From NCBI RefSeq assembly GCF_000346485.2, contig NZ_KQ976354.1, forward strand, positions 9,568,341-9,632,340: a stretch of DNA of 64,000 nt. Direction: 5' to 3'. Positions within the stretch are counted from its first letter, which is position 1. The number at the start of each line of letters is the position of its first letter. The stretch comes from Scytonema hofmannii PCC 7110. Lineage in GTDB: Bacteria > Cyanobacteriota > Cyanobacteriia > Cyanobacteriales > Nostocaceae. Position numbers and translations under genes: made by a program. The notes beneath the pieces are model-generated. The model was given only the letters and a program-made list of their open reading frames with translations. It was not told the origin of the DNA and ran no database searches. This document shows, one piece after another, positions 1 through 8,493 of this stretch.

Positions 1-260
1 GAATTGGAGACAGCTTCTACAATAGTTTTTGTAGCAACGACGCGAAATCCTTCATCTTCCACGTCGAGTTGCACATCAAAATTGTCAAAATAATCATCAT
101 CAAACTGTTTGCGTTCTAAATTTTGAGCGCGACGATAACGTTCGTAACCTTTTAATAGTGCTTCCCTGATGGCTGATTGAACGGCAACACGAGGCAAATT
201 CCGCTCGCGACTTATATTTTCAATTAAATCTTTTAATCCAGGTAACGTAACCATTGACAT
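1..260 (-). CDS. nusA: Transcription termination/antitermination factor NusA (5' part, runs off left edge)
   Basis: Only the first 86 residues are in the window; the gene continues past the left edge. The N-terminal domain that contacts RNA polymerase is recognisable: it begins MSMVTLPGLKDLIE and has the motif VQSAIREALLKGYERYRRA seen in cyanobacterial NusA. NusA modulates pausing, intrinsic termination and antitermination. ATG at 260 is used; a second in-frame ATG lies two codons further in. It lies downstream of rimP in the same direction, separated by about 120 bp of heptanucleotide repeats, matching the common bacterial rimP-nusA order. The shared leader contains a terminator-like hairpin, so NusA could feed back on its own transcription (inference). 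Confidence 0.93.
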   Translation of the reverse strand, partial: MSMVTLPGLKDLIENISRERNLPRVAVQSAIREALLKGYERYRRAQNLERKQFDDDYFDNFDVQLDVEDEGFRVVATKTIVEAVSN

Positions 261-298
261 AAGCAAATCTCCTAATATTTTTCCATAAGTACATACAG

Positions 299-377
299 AA
301 TTTTGGATTTTGGATTTTGGATTTTGGATTCTTTTCCAAAACTCTAAATCTAAAATCTAAAATCTAAAATCTAAAAT
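299..377. repeat. Heptanucleotide short repeats (GGATTTT / CTAAAAT) between rimP and nusA
   Basis: Several tandem GGATTTT units are followed, after a short spacer, by tandem CTAAAAT units, the roughly complementary form. The two halves could pair into a long imperfect hairpin in the rimP-nusA transcript. The same family recurs at about 9409-9512, 35549-35592, 39017-39043 and 55591-55826. Confidence 0.85.
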
Positions 378-380
378 TTT

Positions 381-842
381 TCAGTGGCGTTCATCCAGTA
401 GCACCCTAACAATTAGGGTACGAGGAATTTCAAGTACGCGACCTTTTTGGTTGATGTAAACTGCTGTTTCATCCCGGCGAATCAACTGACCATTCCACTC
501 TTGCTGTCCCTCATGAGGTGAAGAAGTTCGGACAATGACAGGAAATCCTTTAAAAGAAATAAATTCCCGGTCAGTTTCAATTTCTCGTGAAATTCCAGGA
601 CTAGAAACTTCCAACACGTAGGCATCTGGAATGATTTCTGCCGCATCCAGAGTAGCTTCTAAAGCACGGCTCATCCGTTCGCAATCATCCAACCCTGTGT
701 TTTGGTTGGGATTGCGGATATCTACCCGTAAAACAGGTGGGCGTTGGTTGGTGTGAAACACGGCTCCAACAACTTCTAAACCAATTTGTTCTGCTACTGG
801 TGTTGCCAATTCTATAATTTGTGGGACTAAAGGGTGAGTCAT
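381..842 (-). CDS. rimP: Ribosome maturation factor RimP
   Basis: A 153-residue protein of normal RimP length, needed for assembly of the 30S subunit. The start [19 protein letters not shown] leads into the N-terminal domain ([19 protein letters not shown]), followed by the family signature [15 protein letters not shown] and the strand [19 protein letters not shown]. The reading frame is open upstream to 1010, but ATG at 842 is chosen because RimP homology begins there and the upstream stretch is occupied by two hairpins. It is cotranscribed with nusA. An intrinsic-terminator-like hairpin ends only about 14 nt before this ATG. Confidence 0.95.
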   Translation of the reverse strand: MTHPLVPQIIELATPVAEQIGLEVVGAVFHTNQRPPVLRVDIRNPNQNTGLDDCERMSRALEATLDAAEIIPDAYVLEVSSPGISREIETDREFISFKGFPVIVRTSSPHEGQQEWNGQLIRRDETAVYINQKGRVLEIPRTLIVRVLLDERH

Positions 843-856
843 GCGGCTATTCCAAC

Positions 857-881
857 AAAAAAAGTGGGTCATTGCCCACTT
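857..881 (-). terminator. Terminator-like hairpin in the rimP leader (candidate attenuator)
   Basis: On the minus strand, AAGTGGG (881-875), a six-base loop and CCCACTT (868-862) form a 7-bp stem, and the 3' arm runs into a U tract ending at 857. It lies inside the transcript about 14 nt upstream of the rimP ATG, so it would stop transcription into rimP-nusA unless bypassed. Confidence 0.75.
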
Positions 882-912
882 CCTGCGATAGGGATATCTT
901 CCAAGAAGTCTT

Positions 913-941
913 AGGGCGAACTTATAACTTAAGTTCGCCCT
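913..941 (-). promoter_or_regulatory. Upstream leader hairpin of the rimP-nusA operon
   Basis: An 11-bp perfect inverted repeat (AGGGCGAACTT at 913-923 against AAGTTCGCCCT at 931-941) with a seven-base loop. It lies about 30 nt before the terminator-like hairpin at 857-881. It is strong but has no U tract, so a regulatory or protective leader structure is more likely than a terminator. Confidence 0.55.
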
Positions 942-1169
942 TAACCTTAGTTTAGCGCATTTTTTTTGAGTCAAGACGCCAAAACCTATTTCAACCAATC
1001 TTATCTCCAAAAGCTAGGCTAAGTGACACTAACTTTCTGAGGTTGCATCGGTTTGACTGCTTGAGGCACATTTTTAAGCAGCAATTCTATGTGCCTTGAG
1101 GTTACCATTATACACTTTTCCAGTTCCTTTGTTTATCAGAAAACTGTAATAACAATTTATGTGAATAAA

Positions 1170-2621
1170 TTAACTTTTTTCCTTAGGTGATAACATGACA
1201 GAAGTTAGATCGCCAACTTGTTGAACGGCTGGTTTTGTTCTCAGTTGTCTGGTTTGCTGCAAAATTTGCATCATATCCTCTTCTGACATTTGCTGAACGT
1301 AATTGAGTTTGATTTCTTCTAGAAAATCGAGCACAAGGTTCTGAAGTTCTGAGAGGACTTGTTTGTCTTGCAATTCTGCTCCAAGAGCTTCGGTAAAACG
1401 CTGTACCAATTGACCAGAAAGTTTTGCCCCTACAGGATCTTCGGCTGCACTGACTACTGCACTGTAAAGGTTGGTCGCGATCTGAGTTGCTAACTGCTCG
1501 CTCAGTTGGAGCTGCATCTGTCCTACTCCAGGAAAGTTTTGCAAATCGCGATAAATAGGGGCTTGCTTGAGAGCACTATCTATGCTATGTCGTAAGATGG
1601 CGATCGCCTCTGGTTGGATTTTTGGTAAGACTTGGTAAATGATGGTTTGAACAAAAATGGTTCCAATGGCTTCAATTTCATTGATATTGTTAATATCTAT
1701 GTAGGGACGTAAAGTTTCATTTTGCTGTAACCACCTTTTGAGTTCTCCTCTGTGAATAGACCCTTGAATCTGGTTGATAACCCGCACAACCACAATCTCC
1801 GTAATTTCCTCGGCAAAATTGGCTACAATTCCTTGATGCATTTGCTGGCGTAGGGGTTGAAGATTTAGTACTTTGGCTTGGTCTAGACGAATGGGTACAG
1901 GTATAACTCTTAACCATCGCCAAAATGGGAATAGTAAGAATAAGTCATACCAGCGCCAAAGAACTGCATTGAACCAGCTAAAACCAGGCTGGCTGCGCTT
2001 GATATAATAGCTTCGTGCTAGCAATTCTACAGCAAATATCAATACGAATGGTAAGTCTATTAGCCAAAAATCATCGATAAATTCGCCCTGTTCTCCTATA
2101 CGACGGTAGTAATTGGTAGCAATTAAAGGTCTAATTGCCTGGTTGAAAAAATCTATTTCTTGAGTCCAATCGCGTTTTGATAAGTATGCTTGACTCCAAA
2201 AAATAGAAAAAGCGTTTTTTGATGATTCTACGTTAATGCGATCGCGCATCCGATTTTTGATTTTTTCTAATGTCCCACTCTTACCCACTCCAGTAAAGGG
2301 ATTGCTATCAACCATTTCATTACTCAGATTGCGAAGTTCAGCTAGTGTTGTTTCTACTTGTGGCGATCTCAATCCTGTTTGACTCACTTGTTCTATGAGA
2401 GCGTCTACTGTTTTCAAATACTGGACTGTTTCGCGATGGGGCTCAATACCTTTAACGCGATCGTATACCTGAGTCACTTGAGGAAGTTTTTGTATATACA
2501 AATTTCGCCAAGGAACATAACTTAAATCAAATAAGACTAGGAGTAAATTTGCTGAGGCAAAAAGTGCCATCAATCTCTCAAACCATAAATTACGTGGTGA
2601 TATAGGCTTTACGTTAGTCAT
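1170..2621 (-). CDS. Conserved cyanobacterial membrane protein, function unknown
   Basis: A 483-residue protein that I cannot assign to a characterised family. A hydrophobic segment lies near residues 17-35 (ERLMALFASANLLLVLFDLS). A soluble, mostly helical stretch follows to about 185. A second membrane region covers about 187-245 (FWLIDLPFVLIFAVELLARS, then YDLFLLFPFWRWLRVIPVPI). The remaining roughly 240 residues are predicted helical and rich in Gln, Glu and Leu. The middle segment loosely resembles the S1-S4-like region of ion-transport proteins (arginine-rich RWLRVIPVPIRLDQ), but no pore motif is visible. It stands alone between the rimP operon and a divergent secreted protein gene. ATG at 2621 gives MTNVKPISPRNLWFERL. 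Confidence 0.8.
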   Translation of the reverse strand: MTNVKPISPRNLWFERLMALFASANLLLVLFDLSYVPWRNLYIQKLPQVTQVYDRVKGIEPHRETVQYLKTVDALIEQVSQTGLRSPQVETTLAELRNLSNEMVDSNPFTGVGKSGTLEKIKNRMRDRINVESSKNAFSIFWSQAYLSKRDWTQEIDFFNQAIRPLIATNYYRRIGEQGEFIDDFWLIDLPFVLIFAVELLARSYYIKRSQPGFSWFNAVLWRWYDLFLLFPFWRWLRVIPVPIRLDQAKVLNLQPLRQQMHQGIVANFAEEITEIVVVRVINQIQGSIHRGELKRWLQQNETLRPYIDINNINEIEAIGTIFVQTIIYQVLPKIQPEAIAILRHSIDSALKQAPIYRDLQNFPGVGQMQLQLSEQLATQIATNLYSAVVSAAEDPVGAKLSGQLVQRFTEALGAELQDKQVLSELQNLVLDFLEEIKLNYVQQMSEEDMMQILQQTRQLRTKPAVQQVGDLTSVMLSPKEKS

Positions 2622-2690
2622 TTGTTTGGTAATTAAGTCGTCACAAATAACTTAACTCGTTAGAGTTGTCATTGGTCATTTGGGTTAGTC

Positions 2691-2723
2691 AGATCCCCGA
2701 CTTCTTAAAGAAGTCGGGGATCT
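2691..2723. repeat. Dispersed palindrome of the AGATCCCCGACTTCTT type
   Basis: A perfect 16-bp inverted repeat around one central base, with arms AGATCCCCGACTTCTT and AAGAAGTCGGGGATCT. The same hairpin forms the core of an element at 49637-49737 and, degenerate, at 37741-37805. It has no T tract and looks like a mobile palindrome, though it could also stop transcription. Confidence 0.8.
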
Positions 2724-2915
2724 TGCAGAGCTTGCTTAGCTTATACGACGTTAGATAGATGACAAAATAAGCAATTACTGTTTGCTTAGATTGTACCAAA
2801 TATAAATTAAACTAATCAAAAATCATAAATAATTAAGATACAAAGACGTTAAAGAAACCCAAATTCATTTATTAACGTCATAACCATGCTAATTGGATTA
2901 TGAGGAGTTTTGTCT

Positions 2916-3623
2916 ATGTGGTGTGTGTTTGGAAAATCCAGTGTTAGCGTTGCTACAGCGTGTCTGATAACAACTAGCATAGTCATAACAGGCACAGCTT
3001 TTGCTGCCCTAAGGTATACACCTCAACAATTCCGTTCTGTGTTAAGGGGTTTAGGCTATAACATTAAGGTATCAAATGCGCCTCTAACAGACGCGGATAC
3101 CAAAAAAGTCATCCTTGAATTTCAAAAAGGGTATAAATTAAAACCTGCTGATGGAGTAGCAGGAGAGAAAACTCAAGATCTTGCAGGGGCTACTATTGGA
3201 ATTTTGCAGGGAAACCTGAATTTGGTAGTTAAGCCAAATCCTCTCTTACCAAAAAATCAATATTATGGTCCAAGGACAGAAGCAGCAGTAAAGCTGTATC
3301 AAAAAAAAGTTGGTTTGCAAGAAACTGGAATCGCTGATTTAGCACTCAGGCAAAGACTTGACCAAGAGGCAAAGGACATCTTAAAGGGAGCAGCACCGAC
3401 ACCAACAGCCGAACCAACACCTACAACTGAACCGACACCAACACCTTCACCCACATCTAAACCAAAACCGACAAGAAAACCTACTTCCACTCCAACAACT
3501 TCACCCAAGCCAAAGCCTACTTCCACACCGGAGGCATCACCTACAGAAACACCAACACCAGAAGCTACAGAAACACCAACACCAACACCAACACCAACAC
3601 CGACTTCTACACCCACTCCATAA
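2916..3623 (+). CDS. Exported peptidoglycan-binding protein with Thr/Pro-rich tail
   Basis: A 235-residue exported protein. The N-terminus MWCVFGKSSVSVATAC leads into a hydrophobic signal segment ending near GTAFA. Two copies of a PG_binding_1-like fold follow: the first covers roughly residues 30-80 (YTPQQFRSVLRGLGY, VILEFQKGYKLKPADG), the second about 85-150 (NQYYGPRTEAAVKLYQKK, LQETGIADLALRQRL). The last 75 residues are low-complexity TPTPTP/SPKPKPT sequence, typical of a wall-spanning linker. ATG at 2916 is preferred over TTG at 2910 because GAGGAG at 2902-2907 gives it proper spacing. It probably binds cell wall; an enzymatic role is not visible. Confidence 0.85.
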   Translation: MWCVFGKSSVSVATACLITTSIVITGTAFAALRYTPQQFRSVLRGLGYNIKVSNAPLTDADTKKVILEFQKGYKLKPADGVAGEKTQDLAGATIGILQGNLNLVVKPNPLLPKNQYYGPRTEAAVKLYQKKVGLQETGIADLALRQRLDQEAKDILKGAAPTPTAEPTPTTEPTPTPSPTSKPKPTRKPTSTPTTSPKPKPTSTPEASPTETPTPEATETPTPTPTPTPTSTPTP

Positions 3624-3636
3624 GCTTAAAAATAGT

Positions 3637-3765
3637 TAAGGGATGTCCAAGAAATAAATTATTCCCGATTGTGGGACGGGCGTCCTCGCCCGTTCTATAT
3701 CTGGTGCAGGCGTCAATCCCGCACCACAAGAGAAAGTTGGATATTCTTTTATTTGGAAGTCCCTA
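3637..3765. mobile_element. MITE-like element, GGGACTTCCAA family, copy 1
   Basis: About 130 bp bounded by TA. The left end reads AGGGATGTCCAAGAAATAAA and the right end, on the other strand, GGGACTTCCAAATAAAA, forming imperfect terminal inverted repeats. The interior holds the palindrome GGACGGGCGTCCTCGCCCGT and the mark GCACCACAAGA. No coding capacity. TA flanks suggest mobilisation by an IS630/Tc1-type transposase. Related copies lie near 18371-18497 and, decayed, 31621-31715. Confidence 0.75.
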
Positions 3766-3776
3766 ACAGTTAACTT

Positions 3777-4676
3777 TTAAATTCTTTGACTTGGGCTGGG
3801 TTCCTCTAAAGGTCTACCTTTAGGAGTAGGAAGAATTGGGCGACCATTATCGTAAGGCATCGGGATGTACTGAACGCTTGGACGTCCGCCTTGGGATTGA
3901 GGATACAGATCCATGAGATCGTATATGACACGGGGCAGTCCAACTGTAATGGGCAGCCCCATTTGTGTTGCTTCCTCCGCAGTGATAGGATAGTCGTGGG
4001 TAACACGCCCGGTTGTCAGTGCGTCGATAATATTTTCGATGTTTTCTGGCTTGATTTTCTCTGTGGGAACTGAGTCTTTTAATAAAGTCCGTACAAAGCG
4101 CTGCACCTGCTCGATCGCTTTGCGAGACAGGTCAGCCATAATAAGAGTCTGGTCGTCAACTTCACCAATCGGTTTCTGTTCAACAACTTTAAGAATGCTA
4201 GCTGCTGGAAAGTTACCAAGTTGAGGATCCACTGGTCCGAGGACTGCATTGGCATCCATAACAATTTCATCAGCAGCTAGGGCAAGCATTGTACCACCAC
4301 TCATAGCATAGTGAGGAACAAAGACACTGACTTTTGCCGGATGGCGAATTAATGCTCTAGCAATTTGTTCGGTTGCTAAGACTAAGCCACCAGGAGTATG
4401 CAAAATTAAGTCAATAGGAACTTCTGGTGGGGTCAGGCGAATTGCCCGCAAAATTTGTTCCGAATCTTCAATGGTAATGTAACGCGATACGGGAATGCCT
4501 AAAAAGCTGATAGATTCTTGGCGATGAATGAGCAATATGACTCGGCTTTTTCGTTGCTGTTGAAATTCCTGAATGGTGCGGATGCGACGAAACTCTATCT
4601 GACGTTTCTGCCACAAGGGTTGCAGAGAAGAAAGAAGGAGAAAAATCCAGAATAAATCACCTATACCGAAGCCCAT
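3777..4676 (-). CDS. Membrane-anchored ClpP-fold serine protease (SDH/1510-N-like family)
   Basis: A 299-residue protein with one N-terminal hydrophobic segment (FGIGDLFWIFLLLSSLQPL) followed by a Clp-like crotonase fold. Visible family marks are DLILHTPGG at residues 89-97, the nucleophile motif AMSGGTM with Ser126, and DANAVLGPVDPQLG after it. By comparison with archaeal 1510-N proteases, which use a Ser-Lys dyad about 41 residues apart, Lys168 (EQKPIG) is a candidate partner; this is inference. The family is often annotated as serine dehydrogenase proteinase and probably cleaves membrane or exported proteins. Its stop lies about 12 bp from the right end of a MITE. Confidence 0.85.
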   Translation of the reverse strand: MGFGIGDLFWIFLLLSSLQPLWQKRQIEFRRIRTIQEFQQQRKSRVILLIHRQESISFLGIPVSRYITIEDSEQILRAIRLTPPEVPIDLILHTPGGLVLATEQIARALIRHPAKVSVFVPHYAMSGGTMLALAADEIVMDANAVLGPVDPQLGNFPAASILKVVEQKPIGEVDDQTLIMADLSRKAIEQVQRFVRTLLKDSVPTEKIKPENIENIIDALTTGRVTHDYPITAEEATQMGLPITVGLPRVIYDLMDLYPQSQGGRPSVQYIPMPYDNGRPILPTPKGRPLEEPSPSQRI

Positions 4677-4837
4677 AGGATTGATTGTAACAAACTAAGG
4701 GTAGTCGTCCTTATTGTGACAATTTTTAGAAATTTACTGGTCTATCTGGAGAGTTAGAAGGGCATTGGGCATTGGATATCATTCCTGCGTCCCATTTTCC
4801 CTATTCCCCATTCCCCATTCCCCATTCCCTCTTTTCA

Positions 4838-5077
4838 TCAAGGTATTTGAATTTCAGTGACAAAAGCTTCTAGTACGGGTAAATCCTCTAGTGAAAGTGT
4901 TTCATCCTCAATAACTTCAGTCCCAAATGTTTTGATATGGGAATGGACGGCAGATTTAACATCAGCTAGGGCTTCCTCGTAGGTATCACCTTGACCAACC
5001 ACAATCCCTTTGATGCCAAGGGGATAAGCAATATAACCATCAGAATGTTTTTCTACAATAATTTTTATGTGTTTCAT
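4838..5077 (-). CDS. HicB-like small protein (orphan antitoxin family)
   Basis: A 79-residue protein starting MKHIKIIVEKHSDGYIAYPL, with the HicB-like partial RNase H fold signature GIKGIVVGQGDTYEEALADV. In type II systems HicB neutralises the mRNA-cleaving HicA toxin. Here no HicA-like dsRBD-fold gene lies on either side, so it is an orphan. No C-terminal HTH or ribbon-helix-helix domain is evident, so it may not regulate transcription. The frame is open upstream to 5149, but that would overlap the kinase gene; the ATG at 5077, just after the kinase stop, is the sensible start. Possibly cotranscribed with the upstream kinase. Confidence 0.75.
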   Translation of the reverse strand: MKHIKIIVEKHSDGYIAYPLGIKGIVVGQGDTYEEALADVKSAVHSHIKTFGTEVIEDETLSLEDLPVLEAFVTEIQIP

Positions 5078-5114
5078 CTTTTTTAATAACAACTTGCTGT
5101 AAGTACAGAATACT

Positions 5115-6992
5115 TTAACCATGTCGCCAAATTTTAATAGTGTCGTCATCGCTGCCTGTGACGATTATTTTTCCGTTAGGGCTGAAAGCAATGGATCGGA
5201 CATAGCTGGTATGCCCTGTGAGAGTCATAACCTCAGCGCCTGTACTGACTTGCCAGATTTTGATAGTGCGATCCCAACTTCCACTGGCTAAAAATTGACC
5301 GTTGGGACTGAAAGCAACTGACCACACTGAGTCAGCGTGACCAGTTATGGTAACAATTTCTTGTTTTGTGTTAACATTCCAAAGTTTGATTGTATTATCA
5401 GCACTGCCACTTGCTAAAATTTGCCCATTGGGACTGAAGGCAACGGAGTTTACAAAGAAGGAATGACCTGTGAAGGTGTGCAGTTCTCTGCCTGTACTCA
5501 CTTGCCAAAGCTTGATCGAACAGTCAGCACTACCACTTGCTAGAAGCTGACCATCTTGGCTGAAGGCGATTGACCATACTGAATCAGTATGTCCTGTGAG
5601 ACTGCGGATTTCTACAGATGTGCTTGCCAGCCACAACTTAATTGTGCCGTCAGCTCCAGCACTGGCCAACATTCGCCCAAGCCCTGCTTGATACGAAGAA
5701 GAATCTGGCAAGAGGGGACTAAAGGTCACTGAATTGACCCAGTTGGAATGACCCGTGAATGTGCGAATTTCCTTGCCTGTATTTATTTGCCACAACTTTA
5801 TTGTTTCATCAGAACTTGCACTGGCAAGCAACTGCCCATCAGGACTAAAGGCAACTGCATTCACCATATTGGAATGACCCGAAAACCAACGACCAAAAGT
5901 ACGTATGAGTTTTCCATTGCTCAACTGCCACAATTTAACTGTGTGATCGTTACTTCCACTGGCGATCGCTTGACCATCAGGACTAATAGCGACGGCATGA
6001 ACCATGCTGGAGTGACCGACCATAGTACGTATGCACTGCCATTGTAAAGAGGTTTCTGAGGAAAGGGGAGCGCGAGTAGGAGCAAAGAACTGTCTGCTAG
6101 TACGAGATTGAGGTGTAAGGCTTTGAGAGTGGGAACTAGACGAAAGCAACTGTGTGGGGGCAAGTTCTTCGTCTCCAGAAAGTAGATCTAGCCATTGTTG
6201 CACGGATTGGGGGCGATGGTGGGGCTGTAAATTCATCCCCCGCAAAATTGCTTCATTGACCCTGTTACTGATATTAGGATTATACTGTTGTGGTGGCTCT
6301 AGAGGAATTTCCTGGCTTCTGTCAACCGCATTTCTCGGTAAAACTCCTGTTAATATATTATATAATGTAGCAGCGAGAGCATAAACGTCAATGTATTCTC
6401 CTCTTGGTGCTTCCAATTCATATTGTTCGGGAGGGGCAAAACCGGGAGTACGATATACTGTATGTCTCTGGACTGCATTCGGGATAAATTCTCTAGCAAT
6501 ACCAAAGTCAATCAGTACAGCCTCATTTTTGTTAGCACGAATCATAATATTGCGTGGCTTGATATCTCGATGTAGCAAGCCTTTATTATGAATAACTTTC
6601 AGCGCATCACCAACTTGCTGGATGTATAAGAGTGCTTCCGTTTCTGATAATATTCCCAGACGGCGAACTCGGTTGCCCAGATCTTCGCCCTCAATATACT
6701 CCATAACTATGCAAGGAAGATTATCTTCATCAAAAATATTTTCTATCTGCACGATATGAGGATGGCGACAGACAGCAAGCCGAACTGCTTCATCGCGAAA
6801 ATCTTGCTTCAATTTCACTTGGTGCGGCTTCCAAGCAGCCTTATTAAGAAGTTCTTCTCTAAGTGTTTTAATAACCCGCAGTTCTTTCTGCTCATTTCTG
6901 GCGAGGTAGGTCATACCAATTCCTCCCTCGCCTAGTTTACTTAAAATAATATACCGTCCCCCAAACAACTCTTGTCCTGCATTCCAGACCAT
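5115..6992 (-). CDS. Serine/threonine protein kinase with C-terminal WD40 repeats
   Basis: A 625-residue Hanks-type kinase fused to a beta-propeller. The kinase domain (about residues 12-275) has the Gly loop GEGGIGMTY at 21-29, VIK with Lys42, the catalytic loop HRDIKPRN at 141-148 and DFG at 162-164, so it should be active. A linker rich in Ser and Gln follows. Seven WD40 repeats run from about 325 to the end, each with the signature AFSPDGQ..ASGS..TIKLW; the third carries an insert. No membrane segment is present. The propeller probably presents substrates or partners. Cyanobacteria carry many such kinases, and no specific substrate can be inferred. The HicB-like gene follows 37 bp downstream. 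Confidence 0.93.
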   Translation of the reverse strand: MVWNAGQELFGGRYIILSKLGEGGIGMTYLARNEQKELRVIKTLREELLNKAAWKPHQVKLKQDFRDEAVRLAVCRHPHIVQIENIFDEDNLPCIVMEYIEGEDLGNRVRRLGILSETEALLYIQQVGDALKVIHNKGLLHRDIKPRNIMIRANKNEAVLIDFGIAREFIPNAVQRHTVYRTPGFAPPEQYELEAPRGEYIDVYALAATLYNILTGVLPRNAVDRSQEIPLEPPQQYNPNISNRVNEAILRGMNLQPHHRPQSVQQWLDLLSGDEELAPTQLLSSSSHSQSLTPQSRTSRQFFAPTRAPLSSETSLQWQCIRTMVGHSSMVHAVAISPDGQAIASGSNDHTVKLWQLSNGKLIRTFGRWFSGHSNMVNAVAFSPDGQLLASASSDETIKLWQINTGKEIRTFTGHSNWVNSVTFSPLLPDSSSYQAGLGRMLASAGADGTIKLWLASTSVEIRSLTGHTDSVWSIAFSQDGQLLASGSADCSIKLWQVSTGRELHTFTGHSFFVNSVAFSPNGQILASGSADNTIKLWNVNTKQEIVTITGHADSVWSVAFSPNGQFLASGSWDRTIKIWQVSTGAEVMTLTGHTSYVRSIAFSPNGKIIVTGSDDDTIKIWRHG

Positions 6993-7506
6993 TCGTAGTA
7001 ATCGCCAAATTCTGTATTTATTCTGGCACAGCTATAAGATTGAGATTTAGTAGGGCAACCAACTTCCTTCGCCGTCACGCTGATACAGTGAGGATTGAAG
7101 GAAAATTTTATTAGTAAACTATGCTTATATTATCCTTAGATAATCACCGATTAAAAACTAAGAAAATTTTAAGATTTGTTTAATAACTAAAATTGAAGAC
7201 CATGAGAATCATGTTGGATTTTGGAAATATACGTAGGTAGAGCTAAATCCCTCCGTATTCAGCACTATCATCGCATATTTTGGTATAAAATATTTGGGGT
7301 GATTGAAAAATTAAGGAATATTGCCCGTTCTTTCTTTCAAGAAAAAACTAAGTATAATTCGGAATGTTAGAAGATTATTTTGTAGCTATATATGTTTTTT
7401 TCAAGTGTGTTTATACAAAAATACAACCCACTCTACAAGAAGAAAGGCAAAGGGTAGAAAGTAGACGACAAAAGAGCCATACTTTTTATTTCACAAGTCT
7501 GTGTTT
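6993..7506. other. AT-rich intergenic region between divergent genes
   Basis: About 510 bp separating the WD40 kinase (minus) from the haem-sensor pair (plus). It must hold both promoters. I see no open frame of substance, no RNA gene, no clear long inverted repeat and no recognisable operator. Confidence 0.5.
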
Positions 7507-8415
7507 ATGCTTGAGCATCTAAATTTAAGACAAAAATTAACAATTTTGCTGTCAATTGTAGTTATAGTGGGTTTAAGCTTGGGTGGGTTGGCGTTGTCTG
7601 CAGTCCTCAGGCACAATGCAAAGCAAGAAATAACAGCAACAGCCTTGTTGATTATGGAAACCATGAGTTCTGTCCGTGACTATACCAATCAACAGGTAAA
7701 TCTGGAGTTAGCTGATAAATTAGCGGTTGATTTTGTACCCCAAAGTGTACCAGCTTACTCAGCCAGAGAAGTTTTTGAAGTTTTGCGAAAAAGAACAGAA
7801 TATAAAGACTTTTTTTATAAGGAAGCAACACTAAATCCAACAAACTTGCGAGATAAAGCTGACAGTTTTGAAACCCAAATTGTTGAGCGATTCCGAAAAA
7901 ACAAAAATTTCAAAGAATTGAATGGGTTTCGTGAACTACCAGGGGGAGATATTTTTTATATTGCTCGCCCGCTATTGGTCACCGAATCAACGTGTTTGGT
8001 GTGTCACAGCACTTTTAATGTTGCACCCAAAACTATGATTGACCGATATGGTTCAGTCAACGGATTCGGGTGGAAGTTGCATGAAATTGTAGGTGCTCAG
8101 ATTATATCAGTACCTGCAAGGAAAGTTATCCAAAAAACACAGCAATCCTCTTTCTGGATTCTTGGAATTGTTTCCACTATGTTTATTGCTATCATTATCT
8201 TGGTGAATATTTTCTTAAATCATCAAATTCTTCGCCCTCTCAAACACATAACTCGCGTTGCTGAGGAAGTAAGTACAGGGCATATGGATGTAGATTTTCG
8301 GGAGATATCTAATGATGAAATTGGGAAGTTAGCCAAAGCTTTTAACCGAATGAAATTGAGTTTAGAACTGGCAATGAGAAAACTCAAACAGTTTTATAGT
8401 TCAGAAGAAAATTAG
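7507..8415 (+). CDS. Membrane c-type haem sensor protein (DUF3365/Tll0287-like) with HAMP domain, copy 1
   Basis: A 302-residue protein with the layout TM, periplasmic domain, TM, HAMP. TM1 is about residues 10-36. The extracytoplasmic domain matches the Tll0287-like family, with conserved AYSAREVFEVLRKR, FFYKEATLNPTNLRDKADSF and the haem-attachment motif CLVCH (Cys163, Cys166, His167). TM2 covers about 210-238, followed by HAMP (NHQILRPLKHITRVAEEVST, DEIGKLAKAFNRM). The protein stops at the end of HAMP, with no kinase, cyclase or methyl-acceptor domain. ATG at 7507 is preferred over GTG at 7501 because the paralogue starts MLKNLKLKQKF in register. It probably senses redox state or a small ligand through haem and passes a signal to a partner (inference). 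Confidence 0.85.
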   Translation: MLEHLNLRQKLTILLSIVVIVGLSLGGLALSAVLRHNAKQEITATALLIMETMSSVRDYTNQQVNLELADKLAVDFVPQSVPAYSAREVFEVLRKRTEYKDFFYKEATLNPTNLRDKADSFETQIVERFRKNKNFKELNGFRELPGGDIFYIARPLLVTESTCLVCHSTFNVAPKTMIDRYGSVNGFGWKLHEIVGAQIISVPARKVIQKTQQSSFWILGIVSTMFIAIIILVNIFLNHQILRPLKHITRVAEEVSTGHMDVDFREISNDEIGKLAKAFNRMKLSLELAMRKLKQFYSSEEN

Positions 8416-8493
8416 AAAATAGGGACGAGAGACTACTTTTTATTCACCCTAACGTACATATTTCATAGCAATGACTTAAATTGAGTGATAATT

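Noticed and set aside
3299-3616. Long minus-strand frame rich in Gly and Val opposite the Thr/Pro tail
   Set aside because: It is the complement of a TP-rich low-complexity coding stretch; composition alone keeps it open.
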